A program made the position numbers and the translations under genes. Source: Acanthaster planci (taxonomy: Eukaryota > Echinodermata > Asteroidea > Valvatida > Acanthasteridae). From it: a stretch of DNA of 54,945 nt. Shown here in pieces: positions 1 to 10,645 of this stretch (position 1 is its first letter; each line of letters starts with the position of its first letter). Below the pieces are notes generated by a model. That model ran no database searches, had not been told where the DNA came from, and worked only from the letters and a program-made list of their open reading frames with translations. The DNA lies in NCBI RefSeq assembly GCF_001949145.1, contig NW_019091715.1:50457-105401 (forward strand), given 5' to 3'.

Positions 1-134
1 TATAAACCATATGGCTCCGATTTCGGAGTCCCCGGCTGGTAGTGGTTAAATACCCTGAAAGTGGTCACACAAGTAGGTACTGAAATGCTTAGATTAATCC
101 AAAGTGAGGGCATCTTTGACACTGGTTGTCAGGT

Positions 135-257
135 TACTTCAGACCCGAGAAACTGAATGAATTGAAGGCAGTGTCCCTACGAGGCGGGTGGGGTTTGTCC
201 ACAATTGAAGCCCAAGCATAAACTGCATTAGGGAGTTGGATGACACAGGATTTACGT
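135..257 (-). pseudogene. LINE reverse transcriptase, continuation beyond hAT insertion
   Basis: Read on the minus strand from 257 downward, this piece continues the reverse transcriptase domain that stops at 2864. The codons on the two sides join in frame through the duplicated octamer and give the usual APE-type LINE text: a DDQHGF block, then KSC.IQL, then an AW..IVDK stretch. It ends after about 40 residues, just before the first catalytic aspartate block would be expected. Sequence 1-134 shows no convincing LINE coding. Seen: frame continuity across the transposon. Known: this block precedes the RT palm in CR1/Jockey-type LINEs. Inferred: one ancestral LINE copy, now dead. Confidence 0.75.
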
Positions 258-265
258 ATTGTAAA
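258..265. repeat. Left 8-bp target site duplication ATTGTAAA of the hAT-like element
   Basis: ATTGTAAA stands immediately left of the element end and again at 2856-2863 immediately right of it. An exact 8-bp duplication is the signature of hAT-superfamily insertion. Confidence 0.85.
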
Positions 266-345
266 TAGGGGTGTGCATTTGCGGGTATTTTTAGAACCGG
301 GTACCCGTTTTTTGTTAACATCGGGTACCCAGGTACCCGGAAAAG
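266..345. repeat. Left terminal and subterminal repeats of hAT-like element
   Basis: Contains the terminal TAGGGGTGTGC and two GGGTACCC-type palindromes (around 298 and 325). The same words appear in inverted order at the right end. Confidence 0.7.
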
Positions 346-2785
346 AGATCACTTAATAACAAATGGCATTTCGTGCGACCCGATGGACCATGTGCCCGAA
401 ACAAGGTTCTTTTTGGTACATAGGAAGCAAGCAGCACATTGTTCTAAACGTCGAAGTAAATCTCTCCTACCTTTTTATCAAACGAAATTGTTACCTTCAG
501 TTTGCAAATGTTTTTTGCGGGTATATGAAACAGAAACCAAATCCTTACTGGGAACGTCAAAAAAGAGGACAGAGCTGCAAACCACCTACATGAAACGCAC
601 CTGCAACCATTCAAAGGAAATGTCCCGGATGCTGCATGACCACGTACACGCGGGGCGCACGTGTACAAATGTTGAGCTCGTCACGTGCGGACCAGATCAG
701 TGCTATGTACGTCACAGGTTTAAAGGCTTAAAGTTTTATGTACAAAAATACTGCTGTAACTCGAACAATGCCCACACCATTATATCCACTTCTTTTGAAG
801 TTTCTGATTAAAAAAACACCACCAAAGTGCTTCAAACAGCGTTGAAAGTATCGGAAGTCTATATAGGGTTAGGAGTCATCGCAAGTGCATTTCTTTTCTC
901 TCGAGGACTAGTTGTATGCACGTTGCATAAATCAACGTAGCTGCAACTGTAATCCTGGCTTTCAATACACTGAAACTAACCTGATTTTTTGGCTAACGCG
1001 GGCCCAATTATAGTCCCTTCAGGCAGTCCAATCGCTGACACTGCAGCGGCCATGTGACTGCAAAAGGAAAGGTCATGTGACCGCACATAGGGAAACCTAA
1101 GTTAAAAAAGTAACAGCGCTTCACTTTGTTAAATGACTGAGCAATACGAAAGTTTTGCCACACGAAGGTACATGTACCATGATGAAGTGGTTCAGTTTAA
1201 TAACTAATTTTTTAAGAGGTTCAAATTCATTATTGTTGAGATTTTAATGTATAAGTACTTTGACAGGTGACATTTGATTGGCCGAATGTATTATGACTTG
1301 CACCTGTCAACATTTCCTTTTTTTCAAATGAAATTTTCAGATTTGAAATGCTTTTGTACATACAAAAAACATCCTTCCTGCTTTTTTTGTTCAATTCCTG
1401 ATCCACTGTTCTGCTGAATCACTGAGGAAATTCATGTTGCTTTAACTTAAAAATCATTTTGAAACAGCATATTTCTTGGTATAAAAAACTAAACTGGTTC
1501 TCTGACTCTTTGGTTTTGCAGAGCACATCTAGTGCTTTGGTTATATAAAAAGAGGCCGATCAACCGCACAATTTGTGTGTGATCACTACTTACTGCTCGC
1601 CTTGTGGAGTTTCGGATCCCAGTACCGCTGGAATATTACACAGTCCGCTCTCGCTTCGTCGTCAATCCCGACATAAAGTAATATTCATTAATATTGTTTT
1701 ATTTGACAAAAATACTCTCAACTCAAACAGTAAGCTCTACTACTTCCGCACAAAAGTCATTTAGGCCAACCCGGGTTTGAAAGTTACAAAAACAGTCATG
1801 CAAGTGTACATCAACAGCACTTCCAGTTCAGAAGACAAAATTCCTTCGGTGTCTTGTTCATATAGGTTTGGTACAGTCATTTTCCTAGTTCCGGGTCGCG
1901 AAAATTATTCAATAAGACTGCAGCTAAAAAAATCCTCAAATTCAAGTGAAATATGGTCAGAAGTCAACTTTGTGTTTTGGATATACGGCAATTTTTTTCC
2001 AAAATCTAAGCTTTTATATTTAGACTCACAGGATCGATCGACGAAAGTGACGACGACACCTTTCGTAGTTCTGGATCAGTTTAGGATCGAGACAAAACCG
2101 TCTTCTCAAATAAAAAGTAACTATACGAAAAATCCATTTTCAGCCAAAACCATTGTAAAAAGTTGCTTTTCTAATAAAGAATTTTTTAATTTTGAGAAAT
2201 TTAGATGGAAAATAGGAAATCCAATGAATTGAAAAATAGAAATTGCGTAAAGTTTGACTCAAGTTTTCAACTGTACAGTGAGATATCAACGGTACCCTCC
2301 CCGCGCCACACAGTTGACGAACCCAATACGTCACATACATTTCTGCTGCAACCGTGTAGTGGTAACGCCACGCGATCCGAAAGTAGGGGAAAAGCTTGCG
2401 GTTTTCAGTAAATTAACAAAAACGGAAACTCTAAAAAAGTCATTTTGATTAAGCAGACATTAGATGCAAAGGTTTATATGACTAAAAGAGAGACTTTAAA
2501 GAGATAATTTAAATCATGCGTAGTGAGTGACCTGTCGCCCGTGAATTTTAGTGGTTTTTTCACTCTTGTGAATGAGGAAAATTCCGGAACTAGGAAAACG
2601 ACTTGGCGGTACAACAGCCGGAGTGGATAACAAAATTAGCTGTTGATCTCCGAATTTAAGTTTCATGTAGGACCGCGGGACTGGGTTTTCAGCGGCATGG
2701 TGATTTTCCATGAAGTCTGCCCTTCAGTAAGAAATTTCACAGACATTTTATGCATAGATGTTTGTTCCTAATTTATTTACTCTTT

Positions 2786-2855
2786 TATGGGTACCCGGCC
2801 TGGAACCGGGTTTTTAAATCGACGAGCGGGCACCTGGGTACCCGGCACATGCCTA
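2786..2855. repeat. Right terminal and subterminal repeats of hAT-like element
   Basis: Holds GGGTACCC words near 2788 and 2835 and ends in GCACATGCCTA, the inverted partner of the left end. Confidence 0.7.
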
Positions 2856-2863
2856 ATTGTAAA
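2856..2863. repeat. Right 8-bp target site duplication ATTGTAAA
   Basis: Exact copy of 258-265. Together they bracket the hAT-like element and interrupt a LINE codon series in frame. Confidence 0.85.
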
Positions 2864-4430
2864 TCCATGCTGATCATCGTTGTCAAGACAGTTTGAAAAA
2901 ACATAGCCATTAATGTTGTCAGGGACTGCTCTTTCCAAATTTTGCAGATAATGGAGGTAAGAGCTACATGGCGATAATTTTCTGTGAGTGTTCGTTTGCT
3001 AGATTTGAAGACTGGGGCAACATTGGATAACTTCCAGTCCATTGGGAGATTCCGTCGGGACCAGGTGCCTTGTGAGGGTCAAGATTTTTTAATGACTTTA
3101 AAAGCCATCATAGTTCAATTTGAAGTGGTGGCAGTTCAGGAATGGGTAGATTGCAGGGTGTTGGTGTTATTGGGCAAGATCCAGGAGGAGAATGGACTGA
3201 ACTGAAGAAATTATTAAACGCTTGGGCAATGTCACTAGGCTGACGAAGTAACTGTTCACCATGCTGAAATTCTGGAGGACACATTGATTTTTGCTGGTCA
3301 CGAACAAAACACCAAAAGCTCTGCTTGTTGTCTTTCATTGCAAAAAGATGGTTAGCATATTTGCAGTAGGCTGTTTTTGTAGTATACTTCACTTTATTGC
3401 GTACACGTTTGTAATGTTGCCATGCCAGGCTCGAACTGGAGTGTTTGGCATTAGCAAACAGTTTATGTTTAAGGTAGATGAGCTTTTTCATATCCCGAGT
3501 TATCCATGGCAAGACTTTGGTGCACCTACGTTGCTTTGTAGGTATGCTGTCATGTATCACAGCCTGAAGGATGTCCAGAAAGCCTTCCCATGATGCATTG
3601 GGGTCAGCATCATTCATGAAGGCAGACCATGGTGCAAGTTGCAGAAGAGTATCAAGGTGATTCACATCGGCTTTTCTGTACTGGAGGAATGATCGGACAA
3701 CTGCAGGTTGTGGTGGGGACTTTCGTGCACAAAATGTGAAGCGTACAGCATGATGGTCACTGCTAACTGGATTTGCAACGGACTGGACATCAATGAACTT
3801 CTCTGGCCAATTTGTGAAAATCAGATCAATAGTAGATCCAGCCGATGCAGTTATTCGAGGGTCGGGTAACATCTTTGACTACCTGACAAAGTTCAAGGGA
3901 ATTGGCAATTTCTTGAAGATGAGCAGTAAGTGCTGAACCTGTCTGTCAGTTTATATTGATATCTCCAAGTAGAATGAATCCCTTGTAGCCATGAAGGACA
4001 GGTTGGATGACATCACAAGCGTCTTGCAGCTTTTCAAAGAAAGTGATTCAGAGTTTGGTGGCCTGTATATAAGACCAACTAACCATCTTGAATGCTTGAC
4101 AGTCAAAAACAGCCAAGAGAATACAATGTCTGCAGGTTCAAGATGATCAAGGTGAGTTGGCAGCAACTGATTAACCACAGCCATGATGCCACCACCTTGA
4201 TTGTCTCGATCACGCCGAAAACTTGTGTAGCCTGGTAAAAATGTCAAAATGGTGTCGGTATCGCCAGGAGACATCCATGTCTCAGTGACAAGAATAATGT
4301 GGAGTGAATAACGTGGAATGACACTTGTAAGAAAAGTTCCTCCAGACCAAGTGAAGTGCAGAGCTGAATTTGCTCCGGAAGAGACAGTTTGTGGGATCAT
4401 AAAGTTTTCGATGGTCATCACGCCCTCGCC
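2864..4430 (-). pseudogene. APE-type LINE ORF2: endonuclease and start of reverse transcriptase
   Basis: Minus-strand non-LTR retrotransposon ORF. In order: an endonuclease with ILVTETW (about 4295), a GGGI block (about 4190), GLIYRPPNS (about 4070), an LLGDIN block in a shifted frame (about 3960), TIDLIFTN (about 3830) and SDHHAVRF (about 3760). A linker follows, then the RT start with WKLSNVAPVFK and ENYRHVALTSI (about 3035-2950). The SDH and GDIN blocks carry catalytic residues of the APE-like nuclease. The nuclease N-terminal block is missing and there are at least two frameshifts, so it is a pseudogene. Downstream it is cut by the hAT-like element and resumes at 257. CR1/L2/Jockey group is likely; the exact clade cannot be fixed without alignment. 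Confidence 0.85.
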
Positions 4431-5220
4431 ATTTCATCTTGAGCCTGGTCATTCTTATTTGGCATGATCTTTGTCCCCGTTGCATCTCATTTTTTGCATC
4501 GTCAAGGATTGAAATGTTTTTCAGCATCTGTGGAGTCCAGTATTCTTCACTGTAGTGCCTGCCAAGCTTTTGCCCATAAAAACATCTTGTTTGTCTTTAT
4601 CCTTATCATTGTATTCCAATCGGCATATTCTTTGTTATCCTTGCTTTACATGCTAAGTGTGACATTCTCATTAAATCACACTTGTTTATTTGTTCCTTAT
4701 ATCAGTGTGATCTTGTTTGATTTCTTTGTTACTTTGGAGAAAATTCAAGCCTTGGAATAAGTACTATTCTTAAATAGTTTGGAGTTTTTCAGATTGTAGC
4801 AAAAGTGACTTGACGCGACCTCTTGACCTAATGACTCGACTCCTCTTTAGTCAATGTTAAAATTACTTGACTCAAGTCACTAAATTAAGTGACTAATTAC
4901 AACACTGATGTGTACATGTGTGGTAGTGCAGGTCTCAGGTCTACAGAGATTAATGCGGGTATGCATGCAAATTTAATGCCAGCTGATTCACATACTTCCA
5001 AAATAAGATGTAGTATCTTTCTAATAAAAAGGAGCAGTAACTTTATATTAAAAGGCAGTAAACATTATTCTCAAAGTAATCAATACCCGTAAAATTTCCT
5101 CATTACCCTTGTCTTGACTAAACCTTTAGTCATGACAAACACCAAGCGTGCATATGAATGTCAACCTTTTTTATCTTTTAAGGTACTTGAATTTATTGCA
5201 AGTTTGTTTTATTCATGCAG

Positions 5221-5396
5221 GCCAACAAGAACGGATCAAAATTTGTAGAGTTTGATGTTGGACTCACCAAAGATGGAGTACCAGTCCTCCTTCATGATGA
5301 CTCAGTGGATCGTACCACTAATGGGACAGGAGCACTTAAGAACTTAACACTAGCTGAGGTGTTGAAGCTAAATGCTGCTGCAAAACATCCCCTCAG
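5221..5396 (+). CDS. Glycerophosphodiester phosphodiesterase (GDE1-like) internal exon
   Basis: A 176-bp exon between a good acceptor (ATTCATGCAG before 5221) and a donor (CTCAG then GTTAGT at 5397). It reads 58 residues with the GDPD signature: VEFDV, TKDGVPVLLHDD and DRTTNGTG, followed by LNAAAKHPLR. In the GDPD family the E.D pair binds metal and the HD histidine is catalytic. These proteins split glycerophosphodiesters into glycerol-3-phosphate and an alcohol, and the GDE1 branch is membrane anchored. Only this exon is visible. The HRG exon that should precede it is not found between the LINE and 5220, and no later exon is recognised. Flanking introns are full of transposon remains. The intact frame and splice sites suggest a real host gene, though an isolated exon copy is possible. 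Confidence 0.75.
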
Positions 5397-5661
5397 GTTA
5401 GTCATGTTTTAATAAATCATAAAAAGGTTTTTTTAATTATTTTTGCAGATGTGATGAATTTTTATTGTCAAAGTGCGTAACAGCACTACAAAATGACGAC
5501 ACTCAACGTGTCTAAGAGACAGCAACTCTGAACTCAACACCCCAGTGTTGGAGGTAACTTTTACATCAGAAGTAGTGTAACTGGCAGCCGGTTGCAGCTC
5601 CTTGTTTTCAACTTTTATACCTCATCTGTGGGTGCTGTAGTGACACCGAAATCAAGTCAAA
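5397..5661. other. Intron-like sequence after GDE1-like exon
   Basis: No coding signal seen; ends where a LINE fragment begins. Confidence 0.4.
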
Positions 5662-5874
5662 TTAGAATCTTTGACTGACCGTCATAGATCCCTGTGCCTT
5701 AGATTTGCCAAACACTTGATGAATAATGAGCACATGTCGCATCTCATTCCGCAGCCTCAAACTAGTAGAATATTACGTCGGTCTAAATTAGTATCTGAAC
5801 CAAGATGCAAAACAAACAGATTTAGGAACAGTGCAATTCCCTATTTATCTCGATTAATTAACTCTATGAATTGA
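5662..5874 (+). pseudogene. LINE ORF2 C-terminal tail fragment
   Basis: About 70 codons reading TDRHRSLCLRFAK, then a SHLIPQP block, then PRCKTNRFRNSAIPYLSRL and a stop. This is the usual tail of CR1/REX-group LINE polyproteins, where a Leu/Arg-rich DRH region is followed by CKT.R..NS.IPY. Nothing upstream of 5662 continues it, so this is a typical 5-prime-truncated insertion. It lies in sense in the intron downstream of the GDE1-like exon. Confidence 0.6.
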
Positions 5875-8126
5875 TTCATTTGATTGTGTAGAGGTTCTTT
5901 GCATTGTCAAATATGGGTCTATTTTAAACTGTGCACGGTGGTTTAAGACCCAGACATTTCAAAAAAATTTTCCCTTTGATGTTATGCTTTTAATCAGTTC
6001 ACTAGTATCTAATGAGATAACGTTCACCAAAGAAAAATTTGTTTGTTAATAATTTTACCGAATATTCCACTGAAGTACGCACCTAAGCTTTTTTGAAGAA
6101 AGGTAGACTTGTCATAGTTGAAAAAATGTCAACAAAAAACCCTGCTTGTCAAAAAAAATTGTATCTTCAGATAGAAACCTTTGCATTATTTTGTAGCTTG
6201 TTAGACACTCTTTCAGCTGATATGAATTTGCTTTCAAAAAAATTGAATAAAGCGCAGAAATTTGCGTTTACTTTTTACAGTAAACTATGAAAAGTACCAA
6301 ACAAGAAAAATATACATCGACATATGGTTGTTGATGCATTTGTACTATCAGCCATTAATGGCCAGGGCAGAAATGTCTAGTTTATTCATAAATTGATTGA
6401 GTAGTTAATTGGCTACAAATACAATCAAGCAGAAAAGTTGCACAATTTGTCATTGTGCCAAAAGAATCAACTTCACTTCGTTGTCACGCAGGATTTGACG
6501 TTATTTCAAGTGTAATGAACAGCGCCCTCTATTGTTGAGACATGTAAGGTATACTGCAGGTGATTGCTGCCGATGACGTCAGGCCTATTGGTGCTCAGTT
6601 TCATCGCATTCGCTCAAATGCCATCGACTTTGTTGTAATTGTGTTAACTTTGTGTGCGAAGGTTAGTCGTAATTTGAGGGTTATAACACAGCTTAAGTGG
6701 AATTTAAACTGAAAAGTAGTTGAAAGAACTGTATCTTTTAGTCAAGGGTGATGTCCATTGTCGATCCCAACGAATGCTGTAGGATGAAGAAATATTTTTT
6801 TGCACCAGTTGTTATGTAAACCAGCCAAACGATGACATTTCTACCTGCTTGTGACTTACACGTATCTCAGGCTCAGTGTTGTGTCATGGCCTGAGGTATC
6901 AGATATGAATGTTTTTCAAACCGCCTAACGATTGGCCAAATAGGTTATCTGATTTAGACCTCAGCTCTTCTATTGCGAAATGGTTCAACACATTTTGTGG
7001 GGTTTTATTTCTATGGAAATGTTGATTAAAACTTTTGACAAAGACTTCTTAGAAATACATAATACTGAAAATAAAACTGGGTTTTTGGCAGATAAAAATC
7101 ATGACAGAACACAGAGGCATTACAGGTACCTGGTACGTGGTTTATTTCTACTTAAACTGGAATATAATTTTAAAAACTTGACAGGAAAACCTTGGGTTTA
7201 ACAAAAGAGGCCAATTTTGTTGAGATCACGAGCAAAATACATACATAATTCCATACCCTGATCTCGCAGGTTCAGAACACACTGAGGGCACAGTCACTTT
7301 ATAAATAAAATAATATATATTTCTTCAGGAATAATTGAAAACATGATTGAATGGGAAAGAGAGTCACTGGGAAAAGGTAACTTCATAACTTGTTAAGATC
7401 ACTTCATATTTCCAATCACTAAAATGTTTAACGAAAGAGGGACCGAGACCAAGTGAGGAACTTGCTTTATTGATATGATACCTCTCAAATAAAGAAAAAA
7501 AATCATTGTCATTTTAGTTTAAAAATGCAATAAATTCAAAGAACATTAAATTAGTGAAAGTGAAATTAAGTCACAAGATTTCTTTTCATCATTTCCCCCT
7601 TCCTTTCCTGTTATGATTGCAATGAAATACAAATGCATAATGATCTCACTTCCAAACTGAGGTGATCATCTCTTAAATGATCACAGATTTTTTCCCAAAC
7701 CGCTGTAGCCAAGGGGCGCGAGCGTGTTCTTTCCAACATTTTTTAATAACTGCCAATAGAGGGCACCGTCATTCACGGAGATCAATAATAATGCACTTTT
7801 GCCAATGCAACCATTGCAAAAATGTTTTCCTGTAGCCAAATTGAAAACCCATGAGGACTCTAAATAAGTTCTAAAGACTTGTTTAACTGTTTTAATTGAT
7901 GTGAGTGAAAATAATCTGATAGTATTCACTGATGTCTTGGTCAGGTAGGGTTTTAAACCACTGTGCTGTGGTTTTATGTATTGTCTCATACAAATTTATA
8001 TATATTTCTGTTGATTCGATTCCCATCCCAACCAACACTGTATTCCCTACCCCACCCCACCCAATCCCACCCCAACCCTACTTACCTCGACTCCATCCCC
8101 CCTCCATGTATTTCTTACACCCCGTC
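5875..8126. other. No recognised gene; AT-rich, intron or intergenic
   Basis: No family recognised in the ORFs at 6093-6290, 6980-7201 or 7681-7989. A small splice-bounded stretch at 7329-7376 could be an exon but joins the GDE1 exon out of frame. 8030-8126 is C-rich and A-poor low-complexity sequence. Confidence 0.4.
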
Positions 8127-9045
8127 CAGTGTTCTCCATGGCCGGAAATTTTGGCAGGGCAGTAGACAAAATTGCGAGTGCGAATCCCTTACGGTGTGGG
8201 GAAAATTTTGGATTCTAGATGGTCTGTGGTGCATTCTGGGACAATTTCCAGTCCACTTTCTTCTGTAATTTGGCCCCAAATCTGATTGCATTTACAACAT
8301 GAAATATTGGCTAGGATATTCTTCAGGAGGAAAGATTTGATGACAAAATTATTTTAATTTCCGGAGCATGTTTAGCAGAACCTCATGTTAGTGACTCGAG
8401 ACATGCTGGAGATGAGCAGACCATGCGGTTTTCTCAATGATCAGTTGACTGTGAAAAGGCAGAGTAAAAACAAGCCTCAAAATGCGCCCTTGAATAAAAA
8501 AGGACAAAAGAAATATGTTCAGGCAAAGATACCAGTAAGTTTACAACTTCCAGCTCACGTCATAAAAATGAAGCAATCCCTTCATCGGAGCAGAGCGTGG
8601 AGGGGCTGCTCAGGCTTGGCATGGTCCTTCCACTGGAACCCACGCACACTTCGCAAACAATGTTGTGTCGCGGGTACCAGTCACGAGCAATGCGTGTACA
8701 CATGTACACGCTTGCGCAATATAGCGTACGGGTACATGTATAAAACATACGCGATGGTTTTTTTGGGACACGAGGTTGACGATGCATAATGGTAGGCAGC
8801 CAACAATCACCATTGTCAGTACATGTACATCATAAGCATTGTCGGTAAACTCAAACTCGATCCACAACTGTGGTAAACCTCTTTTTTATTAAAATTTTGA
8901 GAAAGTAGACATTCTGGGGGAAAATACACTTCTCAAAAAAATAGCAGGGTGTCACAAATTTTAGCAGGGTGGCAAAAGTTTTGCGGGGCGGTCCAAAATT
9001 TGGCAGGGCGGTCCGCCCTGCTAAAATAGCATGTGGAGAACACTG
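8127..9045. mobile_element. Small hAT-like non-autonomous element, 919 bp
   Basis: Ends in perfect 11-bp inverted repeats, CAGTGTTCTCC at 8127 and GGAGAACACTG ending at 9045, with the CAG...CTG form usual in hAT elements. The right subterminal region (8940-9030) holds four ~20-bp repeats with an AGCAGGG or GCAGGGC core; the left end has a matching inverted copy near 8150. Flanking sequence is C-rich, and CCGTCC abuts both ends, but a clean 8-bp duplication is not seen. The 134-codon ORF at 8385-8789 has no transposase motif. Confidence 0.65.
8941..9030. repeat. Four ~20-bp subterminal repeats in the hAT-like element
   Basis: Successive units start with AGCAGGG, AGCAGGG, GCGGGGC and GCAGGGC, each followed by an AAAATTT-like spacer; the last runs into an inverted copy CCGCCCTGC. 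This looks like an array of transposase-binding sites. Confidence 0.55.
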
Positions 9046-10470
9046 CCGTCCCACACTACCCCAATATTTACCTTTTCAATCCCACCCAGTTTTAATTCCC
9101 TCACATGTATTATTTTTATTATTTCCTGTGTTTAACCTCTTTGTGTGTTAAACATACAAAATTGATAATTTATATTTATTAAATGTGTATTAATCTAACT
9201 TCTTTATATTTTTGAGTTTAAGTATAATTTTGTATCTTATTTTATAACAGTATTTGTCAAGATGATTTTGTATATCCTTTTTAATTACATGCAATGTACT
9301 TTTATTTAATGTCACAGTCTTACACAATTCTGCTTTTGTGGCGAGAAGACTGATATAATAAACCATTTAATAATAATTAAAAAAAGGGTTTTAAGAACAA
9401 AAATAATCACAATTTAATTATTTACATGATAAAGGAACACTTTTGAGATCCACCACAAAAAAATACATTCCAAAGTAAGTAAATTACCCAGTTTGGCCAT
9501 GGCTGTGAAAGAGGAGGTACCTCTGAGTTTGGATTCTGAGCTGGTTTCAGAAGCCGGTTTTCATGATCGCTTGTGCATAATGATGCGCGTGGTAACTATG
9601 TTGAACATATGCATAAATAATTAGGTTTTTGTAACCCCAAACCAAGCAATCTGCGATTTTGACGTCACTATGCAAATACACGTAGTCTGTTTCCGCACGG
9701 GAAAAAAACGCACTTTAAGCTACAATTTTCTCATTTACAAACCAGATTGTTTTGGAGACTTTGATTGACTTCTTGTCATAGTCAAAGAGTTGACGTAATT
9801 TTTCATTGTTGTCACTAATGAGCTAAAACTTTTTGCTTGGAGAGTTTGGCCGATCTTGTTCACCTATTTTGGGTTCAAAAGGTCAAGTTCATGTGTAATT
9901 GAATATGGACCTACCTGTGCATTGTGCAATAGGCACATGTAAGTTTCATGTAAGTTTCACCCTTTTCGTGATAAGACAATTTTTATTTATTTGGAGGCTT
10001 CAAAACGTGAAGCACTCACTTGGAACTACCCATTCAAGATTCAGTGCCATTCCCAAATGCTTATTCTGATTTTATTATTTATTCTGATTTTTAAAATATG
10101 TCAGGTGTTACTGAGGTGCACGATGTGTTATCGGACGTTCAGCACACTCATTAAAAAATATTTGCTGACAAAAATCATTTATGATCATCATCATAATTTT
10201 CCCCCAAACATCTGGCTGCCACAACAATGACATTATCTGGGGACTGAGGTTGTAAAATGTGGCCTAGAGCTGTGAACGTGGTGCTTGCACGATCACAGCA
10301 TTCAGTAGCGCCATTGACAAGTGAGCATTATGGACAGTCAGTGAAGCCCCATGCGTGACTCAACAGCAGCCCCTTTAACCTTTGATCAAGGCGCATGTAA
10401 TAAATTATGCATCATTACAATGGCGCGTGTATTCAACCAGCGTCCTTTCCGACAGTGCCGTAAGCTCTAG
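9046..10470. other. No gene recognised; CRE-like and octamer words at 9658-9677
   Basis: Apart from TGACGTCA and, a few bases on, ATGCAAAT near 9660-9677, no structure is seen. The stretch may be ancient repeat or intergenic DNA. Confidence 0.35.
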
Positions 10471-10645
10471 ACGACAATCTCTTCCAGAATAGCCTCAAAT
10501 ATGCAGCACCGAAGCTTGGGATTCCAATCGACAAATTGAGACCACAGCAAATGTTGGCCGTGAGGGTGTTCTGGAGGGTCGAGACGTATTTGTCAATCTT
10601 CCAACTGGATATGGCAAGAGTTTCAAATACCCGGCCGCACCGTTG
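10471..10645 (+). pseudogene. RecQ-like DNA helicase fragment with Walker A motif
   Basis: One frame reads KLGIPIDKLRPQQ followed by MLAV; after a frameshift near 10585 a second frame reads RDVFVNLPTGYGKSFKYP. This is the RecQ motif 0 (the glutamine of RPQQ contacts adenine) followed at the normal distance by motif I (Walker A, GYGKS). RecQ helicases unwind DNA 3-prime to 5-prime. Only about 55 residues remain and the frame is broken. The sequence then passes into the Tx1-like LINE. Helicase genes of this kind are multicopy in many marine invertebrates, so it could be a dispersed gene copy. DEAH and later motifs are absent. Confidence 0.6.

Larger units (their letters stand above)
266..2855. 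mobile_element. hAT-like DNA transposon, 2590 bp, apparently non-autonomous
   Basis: The ends are imperfect inverted repeats: TAGGGGTGTGC at 266-276 and, read inward from the other end, TAGGCATGTGC at 2855-2845 (9 of 11 match). Both are flanked by the same octamer ATTGTAAA. Subterminal regions (296-345 and 2788-2850) repeat the palindromic word GGGTACCC, as hAT elements often repeat transposase-binding words near their ends. The interior has several ORFs of 60-150 codons (383-811, 1777-2232) but none shows hAT transposase motifs, so it probably moved with a transposase supplied elsewhere. TATA-like words occur at about 861 and 1540 with unknown meaning. It is inserted in the minus-strand LINE. 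Confidence 0.85.

Noticed and set aside
7329-7376. 48-bp splice-bounded segment (IIENMIEWERESLGK) as the next GDE1 exon
   Set aside because: The GDE1-like exon ends in phase 2, and joining it here gives a stop within three codons. The peptide does not match the GDPD family.
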